Part shown: positions 18,411 through 26,166 of the stretch, one piece after another
How positions within the stretch are numbered: position 1 is the stretch's first letter
How the letters are laid out: every line of letters starts with the position of its first letter
Source: Zetaproteobacteria bacterium CG1_02_55_237
GTDB lineage: Bacteria; Pseudomonadota; Zetaproteobacteria; Mariprofundales; Mariprofundaceae
DNA: 64,000 nucleotides
NCBI GenBank assembly: GCA_001871195.1
Contig: MNXA01000042.1
Span: 1-64,000, forward strand
Reading direction: 5' to 3'
Notes under the pieces: generated by a model
What the model was told of the DNA's origin: nothing
What the model saw: the letters and a program-made list of their open reading frames with translations, nothing else
Databases searched by the model: none
Translations under genes and position numbers: made by a program

Positions 18411-19018
18411 ATAAGGTCCTGGCTTTGGCTGCACACCCCGACGATATTGAAATCGGTTGCGGTGGCTCACTTGCCGAATACGCCAAGCGTGGCGCAGAGG
18501 TATATCTGTTTGTGGCAACCGATGGTGCTTATGGTGGCGATGCTGCCGAGCGCAGACGGGAGCAGGAGGCATCGGCGCGTATTCTGGGTGTCAAAGAGGT
18601 ACGCTGGGGTGGCTTTGAGGATACCGAATTAACGGCGGGCACTGAGTTGATTCATGCCCTGGAGAAACAGGTCAAGGATGTGGCGCCCTTTACGGTGCTG
18701 GTGAACTTTCATGAAGACACGCATCAGGATCACCGAGCCCTGGCTCGCGCGGCCTATTCGGCAACGCGCTATGTGCCCAATGTACTGGCTTATGAAACAC
18801 CGACCACACTGAATTTCGATCCGCATGTTTTCATGGATATTCATGCCACGCTGCCGAACAAGCTTGAAGCACTCAATGCGCACGCCTCACAGGTAGAGCG
18901 AACCAATATTCATGGGGTGAACATCGTCGAGATCGCTTTGGCAACCGCTCACTTCCGTGGTGTGCAGGCCAAATTATCCTCGGCGGAGGCTTTTGTTCCG
19001 ATCCGGGTACGTCTCTGA
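18407..19018 (+). CDS. PIG-L/LmbE family N-deacetylase
   Basis: The metal-binding motif AHPDDIEIGCGG sits at residues 8-19, and the second histidine motif, NFHEDTHQDHRALARAAY, near residue 102. Both identify the PIG-L family of zinc-dependent de-N-acetylases that act on N-acetylglucosamine-type substrates. At 203 residues it is a compact, single-domain cytoplasmic member. The order WbqC, PIG-L, DegT aminotransferase suggests a small module that makes or alters an amino sugar in the glycan; this is inferred from position. Confidence 0.88.
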   Translation: MNKVLALAAHPDDIEIGCGGSLAEYAKRGAEVYLFVATDGAYGGDAAERRREQEASARILGVKEVRWGGFEDTELTAGTELIHALEKQVKDVAPFTVLVNFHEDTHQDHRALARAAYSATRYVPNVLAYETPTTLNFDPHVFMDIHATLPNKLEALNAHASQVERTNIHGVNIVEIALATAHFRGVQAKLSSAEAFVPIRVRL

Positions 19019-19037
19019 TTCCTGTTCTGGTCAGTCA

Positions 19038-20066
19038 ATGATGATCCCCCATTCAAGACCGGTATTCGGTGCCGATAGTGCGCGTGCCGTAAGCGCTGTC
19101 GTGCATGGCGGGCATACTGCCCGCGGCCCGGTCAGCGAGGCTCTGGAGGAGCGCATTGCATCCCTGACCGGCAGGACGCATGCCGCTGCGGTGGATAGCG
19201 GAACCAGTGCGTTGATGCTTGCTCTGCGTGCCCTTGCAGTTGATGGCCGTGAGTTGCGCAGGGTTGGAGTCCCGGCCTATGCCTGCCGGGCTTTACTGCA
19301 TGCGGTACGCGCATGCGGTGCCGAGCCGGTGTTCATGGACTGTGCGGCAGACCTGCGTCTGGATCGTGTTCAGGCGGAAGCATTGGCCCCGATGCTTGAT
19401 GCGGTTATTATCAACCATCCCTTTGGCTTGATCGAACCCCTGGTGGCAGAGGCCTGGCCCTGCCCCGTGATTGAGGATATTGCACAGGCGGCGGGTGGCC
19501 GAATCGGAGAAGATGAACTCGGAGGCTTTGGCGATATCAGTATTGCTTCTTTTTATGCAACCAAGCCATGGGGTGGTGCCTACGGTGGCATGGTGTTAAG
19601 CAGTTTGTCCTGTTATGTCGAGCAGGTTTTCCGCATGCGCAATGCGGATGCCGCCGATGTGTCTTTGCCTTATGCAGGCAATCACCAGATGTCGGATGTG
19701 CATGCGTCTCTGGCAATATCCCGGCTCGATAAGGCATCTGTGGAGATAGAGCAACGTCGCAGCCTGGCGCTTAGATATGACGATTACTTACAGGGCAAGT
19801 CTGCTGAACCGGTGCGCCGCGATGCATTGTGTAATCATTATCGCTATATCGTGCGTGTCGAAGATGCCGTTCGGGTTGTTGAGGCTTTTCGTACCCATGG
19901 GGTGGCGGCGGCCCATCCGGTATCGATGCCGCTTTCCCGGCTCATGGGGCAGGTGTGTCCCGGAGCTGATGTGGCCATGCAGCAATGCGTTTCCTTGCCG
20001 GTGTTGGCTGATATGAGCGATGCGGAAGAGGACCAAATGTGCAAGGCGATGGCGGCTTGCCTGTGA
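19038..20066 (+). CDS. DegT/DnrJ/EryC1/StrS family aminotransferase
   Basis: This fold-type I PLP enzyme has AAVDSGTSALMLALRAL near residue 50 (cofactor phosphate), PVIEDIAQAAGG near 145, and the Schiff-base lysine in FYATKPWGGAYGGM near residue 175. DegT enzymes usually move an amino group from glutamate to a keto-sugar nucleotide. At 342 residues it is slightly short, mainly at the C-terminus. Both ATG 19038 and 19041 are possible. It follows the deacetylase by 19 bases and overlaps the next gene's GTG by 4 bases. Confidence 0.87.
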   Translation: MMIPHSRPVFGADSARAVSAVVHGGHTARGPVSEALEERIASLTGRTHAAAVDSGTSALMLALRALAVDGRELRRVGVPAYACRALLHAVRACGAEPVFMDCAADLRLDRVQAEALAPMLDAVIINHPFGLIEPLVAEAWPCPVIEDIAQAAGGRIGEDELGGFGDISIASFYATKPWGGAYGGMVLSSLSCYVEQVFRMRNADAADVSLPYAGNHQMSDVHASLAISRLDKASVEIEQRRSLALRYDDYLQGKSAEPVRRDALCNHYRYIVRVEDAVRVVEAFRTHGVAAAHPVSMPLSRLMGQVCPGADVAMQQCVSLPVLADMSDAEEDQMCKAMAACL

Positions 20067-21226
20067 ATATCGATAGGTATGGCCCACGGCTGGCGGCTCT
20101 TGTTGCCGGCATGCTGCTTGCTTTGCCATGGTATGGCCTGGGGCTGATTCTGCAGAGCATCAAGCTGGTTCTGGCTTCGGCCCTGCTGACCTATGCATTC
20201 ATGCCTGCGGTTATCTGGTTGGCACACCGTATCGGGGCACTGGATCGTCCCGGTGCGCGACGGGTTCACCAGCAGCCCACGCCGCGTATTGGCGGTCTGG
20301 CGGTGTTTATTTCGGTGAATATTTCCCTGCTGTTTAATTTCAACTATTCCGTTGAACTCAAGGCCATATGCATTTCCGGGGCACTGGTGGCTGCCTTATC
20401 CATGTGGGATGACGTGAAGGGCCTTTCAGCATCCTGGAAATTGTTGGGGCAGCTGGTCGCCATGCTCATCCTGTTTCAGTCAGGCATGTTGCTTGAGTTC
20501 AATCAAGAGGAACGGCTTGTTGCCCTGCTGGGTAGTAGTTGGGGTATTGGGATAGACATGTTTCTGGAATATCTAATCACGGCGCTGTGGATTATCGGCA
20601 TTGCCAATGCTTTTAATTTTCTCGATGGCATTAATGGCCTGGCCGCAGCACTTGCAGCAGCGGTCTGTCTGTTGATGGGTCTGCTTGCGGCGGTAACAGC
20701 TCAGGTGTTTATGTTGTTGTTGTGCGTGGCAGTGGCAGGTTCGGCCATCGGTTTCCTGCCGGACAATGCACGCTATACTCGTCCGGCGCGCGCCTTTCTG
20801 GGCGACACGGGCAGTATTTATCTCGGTTGGATGATGGCCGGCATTGCAGTGATGGGTGAATGGTCCGATACAAGTTCCTTGCAGGCCTATGCCGCACCGT
20901 TATTAATTTTTTCAGTCATGATTTTTGACATGATTTATACAACGATTGCACGTATCCACCGCGGCGATGTGACCGGCCTGAGCTCATGGGTTTCCTACGT
21001 CGGGCGTGACCATCTGCATCATCGCCTGATGTATCTGGGTCTGTCACAGAAGCAGACTGTTATGGCGGTTGTTGCTATTGCGCTGATTACCGGGCTGGCA
21101 GCACTGGTGTTGGTTAAATCAGGCTATCTGTCCATCTGGTTGCTTCTTGGTCAGGGGCTGGTGATATACCTGCTTCTCAGTTTTATCATGGTGATGGCGG
21201 CGCAGCGTGTGGAGGATGGTGAATAA
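20063..21226 (+). CDS. wecA: Undecaprenyl-phosphate sugar-1-phosphate transferase, WecA/MraY family
   Basis: This 387-residue protein with about 11 helices carries the family motifs in order: PRIGGLAVFISV, the DDxxD-like MWDDVKGLSASW, NAFNFLDGINGLAAA, FLGDTGSIYLGWM, and the C-terminal histidine motif GRDHLHHRLMYLGL. It joins a sugar 1-phosphate, often GlcNAc, to undecaprenyl phosphate and so starts the polysaccharide on the lipid carrier. It stands last in the cluster. The start is GTG 20063 within the GTGA overlap with the DegT gene. The sugar is not certain, so the symbol is by family. Confidence 0.88.
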   Translation: MNIDRYGPRLAALVAGMLLALPWYGLGLILQSIKLVLASALLTYAFMPAVIWLAHRIGALDRPGARRVHQQPTPRIGGLAVFISVNISLLFNFNYSVELKAICISGALVAALSMWDDVKGLSASWKLLGQLVAMLILFQSGMLLEFNQEERLVALLGSSWGIGIDMFLEYLITALWIIGIANAFNFLDGINGLAAALAAAVCLLMGLLAAVTAQVFMLLLCVAVAGSAIGFLPDNARYTRPARAFLGDTGSIYLGWMMAGIAVMGEWSDTSSLQAYAAPLLIFSVMIFDMIYTTIARIHRGDVTGLSSWVSYVGRDHLHHRLMYLGLSQKQTVMAVVAIALITGLAALVLVKSGYLSIWLLLGQGLVIYLLLSFIMVMAAQRVEDGE

Positions 21227-21911
21227 ACAGGCATTGCTACAGCGTTGGCATGCACTGTGTGCCGAATTGGAAAGCGATCATGTAACAATGCTGGCTGTTT
21301 CCAAGTATGCCCCGGACGAGGCAGTGCAGTGTTTGATTGATGCCGGACAGATGGATTTTGGCGAATCCAGAGCACAAAATTTACGCGACAGGGCATTGCA
21401 GTTTCCATCCGTGCGCTGGCATATGATCGGCCCTCTTCAGAAAAACAAGGCCAAGTACATTGCCCGTCACGCGGCCATGTGGCACAGCGTGGAGGATATT
21501 GAGACCGCCCGCGCCGTAGCCGGCCATGTTTCTGATCGGCGCCTTCCGGTGTTGGTGCAGGTGAATGTTGCCGATATCGGACATCAGCACGGGGTGTCTC
21601 CCGATGCTGTAGCATCTTTGCTCAGCGAGCTTGAGAAATTGCCTGCGTTGCAGGTGATTGGTCTGATGTGTATGGCGCCGCGACAGGGGGATGCGCATGC
21701 CTGTTTTGCTGCGCTGCGAAGTTTGCGGGATGGGTTGCTGAACAGGAGTCTTGATGCATACGCGAGCCAACAGCCTTCCCGGTCCGGCGCACCGGGTTCT
21801 GAATCCTCCGGTTTAAGTTTGTGCATGGGGATGAGTGGTGACTATCGCATTGCCATTGCCGAGGGAGCGGATATGGTGCGACTTGGTTCTGGTTTGTTTG
21901 ACGCTGGTTAA
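21216..21911 (+). CDS. yggS: YggS family PLP homeostasis protein
   Basis: The 231-residue single-domain PLP barrel has LAVSKYAPDEAVQCLIDAG with the PLP lysine, FGESRAQNL, WHMIGPLQKNKAKYI and the phosphate-binding LCMGMSGDYRIAI with VRLGSGLF at the end. The family keeps cellular pyridoxal phosphate in balance and is typically paired with proC, yggT and yggU, as here. It overlaps the end of the wecA-type gene by 11 bases. GGAGG abuts ATG 21216, so GTG 21219 is equally possible. Confidence 0.93.
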   Translation: MVNKQALLQRWHALCAELESDHVTMLAVSKYAPDEAVQCLIDAGQMDFGESRAQNLRDRALQFPSVRWHMIGPLQKNKAKYIARHAAMWHSVEDIETARAVAGHVSDRRLPVLVQVNVADIGHQHGVSPDAVASLLSELEKLPALQVIGLMCMAPRQGDAHACFAALRSLRDGLLNRSLDAYASQQPSRSGAPGSESSGLSLCMGMSGDYRIAIAEGADMVRLGSGLFDAG

Positions 21912-21955
21912 GCGATGAGTTTTCCGGGGTGAGTCCCGGACAAGGGCATTTAAGG

Positions 21956-22762
21956 ATGAACAGCATGCAAAACCTCAATATAGGATTTATCGGTGGCGGC
22001 AATATGGCCGAGGCACTGATTGCCGGTCTGACTGCTGCCGGACATGCGGCGGAACGGGTGCGGGTAACTGATATCAGCAAGGCACGCCTGGATGTCTTGC
22101 AGGGGCAGTACGGCATCAACGTGTGCGCGGATATTGCTGAAGTAGCGGCAGCCAGCGATGTGCTGCTGCTGGCCGTCAAGCCACAGCAGATCGACGACGT
22201 GTTGACCAAGTTGGGTAAGGTTGGCGCAGAGAAGACTGTGATCAGTATTGCGGCCGGTATTTCGGCGAAACACATTGCGCTGGTTCTCGGTAATGATGCT
22301 GCGGTGGTGCGCGTCATGCCCAACACCCCTTGCCTGGTTGGTGAGGGTATGTCCGTGCTGTTTAGCAATGCAGGCCAGATACATTGCGAGCGTGCAGAGT
22401 ATGTACTGGCCGCGTCGGGACAAACGGCGTGGATCAAGGATGAACAACAGATGCATGCTGTTACAGCCGTTTCGGGAAGCGGGCCGGCGTATTTCTTTCT
22501 GCTGGCCGAGCTGATGCAGGCTGCCGGCCAAGCGCTGGGCCTGCCACGCGATCTTAGCGAAAAACTGGTCGGGCAGACTGCGCTGGGAGCCGCGCGCATG
22601 CTCACCGAAAGCGGCAAAACGGCCGAACTTCTGCGTCAGCAGGTAACCAGTCCCGGCGGTACCACGCAGGCTGCATTGGAAGCGATGTTCGAGGGACAGC
22701 TGCCTGATGCCGTGCGCAATGCCATAAGCGCAGCGGCCAAGCGTTCGCGAGAGTTGGCATGA
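21956..22762 (+). CDS. proC: Pyrroline-5-carboxylate reductase
   Basis: This enzyme makes L-proline from pyrroline-5-carboxylate with NAD(P)H, the last step of proline synthesis. The N-terminal Rossmann motif IGFIGGGNMAEALIAGL, then LLAVKPQQIDDVL, RVMPNTPCLVGEG, and the C-terminal AVSGSGPAYFFLL and TSPGGTTQAALEAM all match ProC. It is 268 residues, the normal size. ATG 21956 follows TTTAAGG closely; ATG 21965 is an alternative. It stands between yggS and yggT in the usual proteobacterial order. Confidence 0.95.
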   Translation: MNSMQNLNIGFIGGGNMAEALIAGLTAAGHAAERVRVTDISKARLDVLQGQYGINVCADIAEVAAASDVLLLAVKPQQIDDVLTKLGKVGAEKTVISIAAGISAKHIALVLGNDAAVVRVMPNTPCLVGEGMSVLFSNAGQIHCERAEYVLAASGQTAWIKDEQQMHAVTAVSGSGPAYFFLLAELMQAAGQALGLPRDLSEKLVGQTALGAARMLTESGKTAELLRQQVTSPGGTTQAALEAMFEGQLPDAVRNAISAAAKRSRELA

Positions 22763-22790
22763 TGTTGTCCTGGATGCTAAGGGAGGTTTG

Positions 22791-23090
22791 ATGTTTCTTG
22801 TTGGGTATTTTTTGCAGGCGCTGGCCGGTTTGCTGCATTTCCTTCTTTCGGCCGTGATTATCGTGGTGGTTGCCCGCGCGGTTTTGTCGTGGGTGTCGCC
22901 CGACCCTTACAATCCCATTGTACGCATCATCATCCAGTTGTCCGAGCCTTTGCTTTATCCGCTGCGCCGTCGCCTGCCGGTGCTCGGTGGCATGGATCTG
23001 TCCCCGATGCTGGTGATACTGGCGGCGTACTTTCTCGATGGTTTTCTTGTACCCAGCCTGCAGCGCATCGCCCAGAATCTGCTTGCGTGA
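22791..23090 (+). CDS. yggT: YggT family membrane protein
   Basis: A 99-residue protein with two hydrophobic segments (about residues 5-30 and 68-90). Between them is the family motif RAVLSWVSPDPYNPIVRII and the SEPLLYPLRRRLP block. YggT proteins have been linked to ion or osmotic stress and, in other lineages, to cell division, but no firm activity is known. GGGAGG lies just before ATG 22791. Its stop overlaps the next GTG by 3 bases. Confidence 0.92.
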   Translation: MFLVGYFLQALAGLLHFLLSAVIIVVVARAVLSWVSPDPYNPIVRIIIQLSEPLLYPLRRRLPVLGGMDLSPMLVILAAYFLDGFLVPSLQRIAQNLLA

Positions 23091-23404
23091 CAGATCAGGA
23101 TTGCGCAGCAGCGCTGACGTCTGGTAACGGTGGCGTGTATATCAACATCCACGCCCAGCCGGGAGCGCGTCGCGAAGCTTTATGCGGCATGCATGGCGAT
23201 GCCCTGAAGATTGCTGTGCGGCAGGCGGCGCAGGATGGAAAGGCCAATGCGGCCATCGTTGATTTTCTGGCCGATGCACTGGGCATGGCCAGACAGGATT
23301 TGCAAGTAAGCTCCGGCCATGCCTCGCGCCGTAAGCGCCTGTTTGCAAGAGGTGACGCAGTGCAAATTGCCGGGCGCATCGAGGAGTTGTTGCGCAATGT
23401 TTGA
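23087..23404 (+). CDS. yggU: DUF167/YggU family protein
   Basis: A 105-residue protein with the family pattern: VYINIHAQPGARREAL near residue 17, LKIAVRQAAQDGKANAAIVDFLAD, and SGHASRRKRLFARG. It is small, soluble and of unknown function, though widely conserved after yggT. The start is GTG 23087, which overlaps the yggT stop; the reading frame stays open further upstream inside yggT, but the conserved domain begins only here. Confidence 0.88.
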   Translation: MTDQDCAAALTSGNGGVYINIHAQPGARREALCGMHGDALKIAVRQAAQDGKANAAIVDFLADALGMARQDLQVSSGHASRRKRLFARGDAVQIAGRIEELLRNV

Positions 23405-23430
23405 ATCTATGGAGGAGGGATGGGCCGGAC

Positions 23431-24366
23431 ATGATTAAATCCTTGCTGAAAATCCTTATCAGTATCGCCCTGCTGGCCCTGCTCGTTCATTATATTGATC
23501 TGGAGGATGTGCTTGTGCGCCTGCAAAAGGTCAATTACTGGTGGGTGGCGCTTGCCTGTGCGGTGCTGGCAACAGGCATGGTTATGTCAGCCATCCGCTG
23601 GACCTGGCTGGCACGGGGTCTGGGTCTTGTGGTGCGCACCTCGCGTAAAATCCAGATTTATTTTCTCGGTATGTTTTTGAGCATGTTCCTGCCTTCCACG
23701 ATCGGTGGCGACTTTGCACGCGGGTTTTTGTTGGCACGAGGTCGGCCGGGTGCCGGCTGGACCGCTGCGGCCAGTATCATTCTGGAGCGGATCAACGGCC
23801 TGCTCGCCCTGACCATTGTTACCTCGGTGTGCATGCTTTCTGCCGATGTTCCGACGCACTGGCGGAACCTCTGGCTGTTGGGCGTTGCTGTCCTGTGGGC
23901 AGGCATGCTGACCTATCCCTTTTGGCATCGCCGCCTGCCGCGATTCCTGCATCGCTGGAAGGATGTGGGCATTGACCGTCCTGAATTCTTTACCGCCTGG
24001 TGGAAGGCCATGCTGTTGTCGCTGAGCTTTCAGTCGGTGCTGGTTATTGCGACGATGATTCTTGGCCATGCTACAGGGCTGGAAATGTCGTGGGCAGCTT
24101 ATGGCGTGATGGTTGGTTTGGTAGGCATTGCCTCGACAATGCCGATTTCCTTCAATGGCTTCGGTATACGTGAGGCCGGTTATGTCGGTTTCGCCACTTA
24201 TTTCGGCGGCAATCCCGAGGCCGCTGCCGCGATGGCTGCCTTATGGGTGATTGTGCTCGCCGTAGTGGCAGCGCCGGGTGCCTGGGTATTGTGGCGCATG
24301 GGTGGCACTGCTGCCTTGCGTCAGAAATCGTCGTCGCAGGCCGATACGGATGAAAAGGCTGCCTAA
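23431..24366 (+). CDS. YbhN/UPF0104 family membrane protein
   Basis: This 311-residue protein has about eight helices and the flippase-like landmarks SAIRWTWLARGLG after helix 2, FLPSTIGGDFARGFLLARG near residue 85, ILERINGLLAL, and STMPISFNGFGIREAGYV near residue 245. It belongs to the same broad family as the protein at 11060 but is a different branch, closer to the G+C level of its neighbours. GGAGGAGGGATGGG lies before ATG 23431; an upstream TTG at 23401 is possible. It closes the yggS-proC-yggTU transcription unit. Exact substrate unknown. Confidence 0.83.
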   Translation: MIKSLLKILISIALLALLVHYIDLEDVLVRLQKVNYWWVALACAVLATGMVMSAIRWTWLARGLGLVVRTSRKIQIYFLGMFLSMFLPSTIGGDFARGFLLARGRPGAGWTAAASIILERINGLLALTIVTSVCMLSADVPTHWRNLWLLGVAVLWAGMLTYPFWHRRLPRFLHRWKDVGIDRPEFFTAWWKAMLLSLSFQSVLVIATMILGHATGLEMSWAAYGVMVGLVGIASTMPISFNGFGIREAGYVGFATYFGGNPEAAAAMAALWVIVLAVVAAPGAWVLWRMGGTAALRQKSSSQADTDEKAA

Positions 24367-24411
24367 GCGAGATCTGGCGCGAAGCCGCGTATGCGGTTTC
24401 ATCACATATAG

Positions 24412-24440
24412 CTGACAGGCTCTACTCTTTTCTCTACAAT
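24412..24440 (+). promoter_or_regulatory. Sigma-70-type promoter of the B-box/pseudopilin pair
   Basis: CTGACA (24412-24417), a 17-base spacer, and TACAAT (24435-24440) match five of six consensus bases each. The position, about 65 bases before the B-box gene and after the end of the yggS operon, makes it a good candidate for a separate transcript. A short hairpin without a T run lies just upstream (24381-24400). Not experimentally supported. Confidence 0.6.
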
Positions 24441-24505
24441 GAAGTGAATTTCTGTCTATGATGTGTATAGGCATGGGTGCGTATTGCCTGTGTTCTGGAG
24501 GTGCG

Positions 24506-25189
24506 ATGGCTGTGGCAGATAAGGGCTCATTGGGGAATTGCACCATCCATGCCGGGAGTAAGGCGAGTTTCCGGTGCTCCCAATGCAAACGCTCCTATTG
24601 CCCGGATTGTATCGGTCGGGAAGAAGCCGGGCAGATGATATGCACTCAATGCATGATCGCCATTAACCATCAGGAAAAAGAAGAATTAAAGAAGGCCGTT
24701 GAGTTCGATCTCAAGGAAAAGCGCGCAGCGGAAAAAAACATCCCGGCGCAGAAGGTCAAGTCCGGCAAAGGGCTGTTCTATGGTTTTATAGCCGTAGCTG
24801 TTCTGGGGATCGGCTTTAATCTTTATGTTCTTTATCAGGATCGTACCCAGGCCTCTGCCGCTGATGTGGCCAAGACGCCGGCCATGTCCTCCCAGCTTGC
24901 CGGCATCCGGCTATGCCGCCATCGCTTAACTGCTCTTTCGGAGGCTGTGGTGGCCTATCAGAATGAGCTTGAAGCAATGCCCGAAAATCTTGATGACCTG
25001 AAGCCGAGATTGGATTCGCAGGATATTACGCGCGATCCGGTATCGGGGCTTGAATACAGATTTGCCAAAGATGCTGGTGGTGGCTTGGTGCTTCAATGTC
25101 CATCTCCTTCTGCCCATGGTGTTGAGTCGATTGAGGTGCAACCGGGGAAGGCCGCCGTGGTGAAATATCTGGAGCTGGGGAACAGATGA
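24506..25189 (+). CDS. B-box zinc-finger membrane protein with pilin-like C-terminal domain
   Basis: Residues about 9-45 form a B-box type zinc site: CTIH, then FRCSQC, YCPDC and MICTQCM, with spacing suited to two metal ions. A charged Lys/Glu linker leads to one membrane helix at about 90-110 ([20 protein letters not shown]). The remaining 115 residues, presumably outside the membrane, have [19 protein letters not shown] and [12 protein letters not shown], which resemble the C-terminal part of GspG-like pseudopilins. The start ATG 24506 has TGGAGG six bases before it. The stop overlaps the pseudopilin start, so the two are probably made together. Function unknown. Confidence 0.72.
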   Translation: MAVADKGSLGNCTIHAGSKASFRCSQCKRSYCPDCIGREEAGQMICTQCMIAINHQEKEELKKAVEFDLKEKRAAEKNIPAQKVKSGKGLFYGFIAVAVLGIGFNLYVLYQDRTQASAADVAKTPAMSSQLAGIRLCRHRLTALSEAVVAYQNELEAMPENLDDLKPRLDSQDITRDPVSGLEYRFAKDAGGGLVLQCPSPSAHGVESIEVQPGKAAVVKYLELGNR

Positions 25190-26145
25190 TGGCGACGAAA
25201 CATAGCCAAGGGTTTACCCTCATTGAACTCCTCACCGTGATTGTCGTTGTCGGGATATTGGCGGCAACATCAATTACTTCATTTAAAACCACTGTAAAAC
25301 AGGCAAATCTGCTGACTGCGGAAGTTACCCTGAAGCAGGCGATTGATGCTTATAGTGTAGCCAATGATTATAGCCCGGCCATGCTGGAGGATCTGGTTAC
25401 AGAGGGTTTTTTGACGGATATTCCCAATGATCCTTTTACCGCATTGGGAAGTGCAACGCTTGTGGCTTCAAGCCCCGTGGGTGGTTTTGTTGCAGCCGCC
25501 TATGCAGCGCTTGCCGGAACCGGGGTTGATGAGGCTGGCGACTGGTTTTTTGAGAACGATGGTCAGAATGTGACGCTCTATGCGCTCAGTCATCCGGGTC
25601 GGGATTATGTGCTGGCGAGTTTTGGTATGCCTCCTGGTATTGCACCCCCTTCCGCGGGTGGTACGCCTACCCCAACGCCTACCCCAACGCCTACCCCAAC
25701 GCCTACCCCAACGCCTACCCCAACGCCTACCCCAACGCCTACACCAACGCCTACACCAACGCCTACACCAACGCCTACCCCAACGCCTACCCCAACGCCT
25801 ACCCCAACGCCTACCCCAACGCCTACCCCAACGCCTACACCCATAATCATGACCGATAGCGAGGCCAAGGCTGCAGGGAAGGCCCTGGTGGCTGATGTGC
25901 AAGCAGCCCAGAAGGCACTTGTTAAACAGGCGGAAGCAGACAGTGAAGCCCTGATCAAGCAGGCAGAGAAGGATGCCAAGAGCCTCTCCAAGAATGACGG
26001 GAAAGCTCTTATTTCAGCAGCAGAAAAGGAAGGCAAAGCATTGATATTAGCGGCTAAAAGCGTTGAGAAGGCTGCGCTTGCAGATGCGAAAGCCGAGCAG
26101 AAGGCCATGGAAGCTGCTGCCAAAGCGGGCATTCCTTATCCATAA
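25186..26145 (+). CDS. Pseudopilin-like protein with Thr-Pro linker and Ala/Lys-rich tail
   Basis: Residues 9-30 hold a prepilin peptidase site and helix, [20 protein letters not shown], with the glutamate at +5. A pilin-like domain follows to about residue 155, with [19 protein letters not shown] and [10 protein letters not shown]. Then comes a linker of 30 Thr-Pro pairs (residues 160-219), encoded by a 12-base tandem repeat. The last about 100 residues are rich in Ala, Lys and Glu with a regular heptad-like spacing, suggesting a long helix or coiled coil. The 319-residue length and the C-terminal tail are unusual for a pilin. No other secretion or pilus genes are in the window. Confidence 0.8.
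   Translation: MMATKHSQGFTLIELLTVIVVVGILAATSITSFKTTVKQANLLTAEVTLKQAIDAYSVANDYSPAMLEDLVTEGFLTDIPNDPFTALGSATLVASSPVGGFVAAAYAALAGTGVDEAGDWFFENDGQNVTLYALSHPGRDYVLASFGMPPGIAPPSAGGTPTPTPTPTPTPTPTPTPTPTPTPTPTPTPTPTPTPTPTPTPTPTPTPTPTPTPTPTPTPIIMTDSEAKAAGKALVADVQAAQKALVKQAEADSEALIKQAEKDAKSLSKNDGKALISAAEKEGKALILAAKSVEKAALADAKAEQKAMEAAAKAGIPYP
25663..25842 (+). repeat. 12-base tandem repeat inside the pseudopilin gene
   Basis: Fifteen copies of the unit ACGCCTACCCCA, each coding Thr-Pro-Thr-Pro, lie head to tail in frame. Copies 7, 8 and 9 share an ACC-to-ACA change, and the last copy ends ACACCC. The block of three identical variants points to recent duplication or slippage. Because the unit is a multiple of three, copy-number change would lengthen or shorten the linker without breaking the frame. 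Confidence 0.97.
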
Positions 26146-26166
26146 GCCTGCGTTTGCTTAGGGTAG

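Noticed and set aside
24381-24400. Hairpin GAAGCCGC-GTAT-GCGGTTTC after the second YbhN gene, considered as a terminator
   Set aside because: There is no T run after the stem, so a rho-independent terminator cannot be claimed.
25663-25842. CRISPR-like periodic repeat
   Set aside because: The unit is 12 bases with no spacers and lies inside a coding frame. It is a minisatellite, not a CRISPR array; no cas genes are present.
25468-26132. Minus-strand frames rich in Val-Gly or Arg-Trp-Gly repeats across the pseudopilin gene
   Set aside because: These are translations of the same 12-base repeat in other frames. The plus-strand frame has a prepilin leader, an upstream partner and an SD, so it is the real gene.
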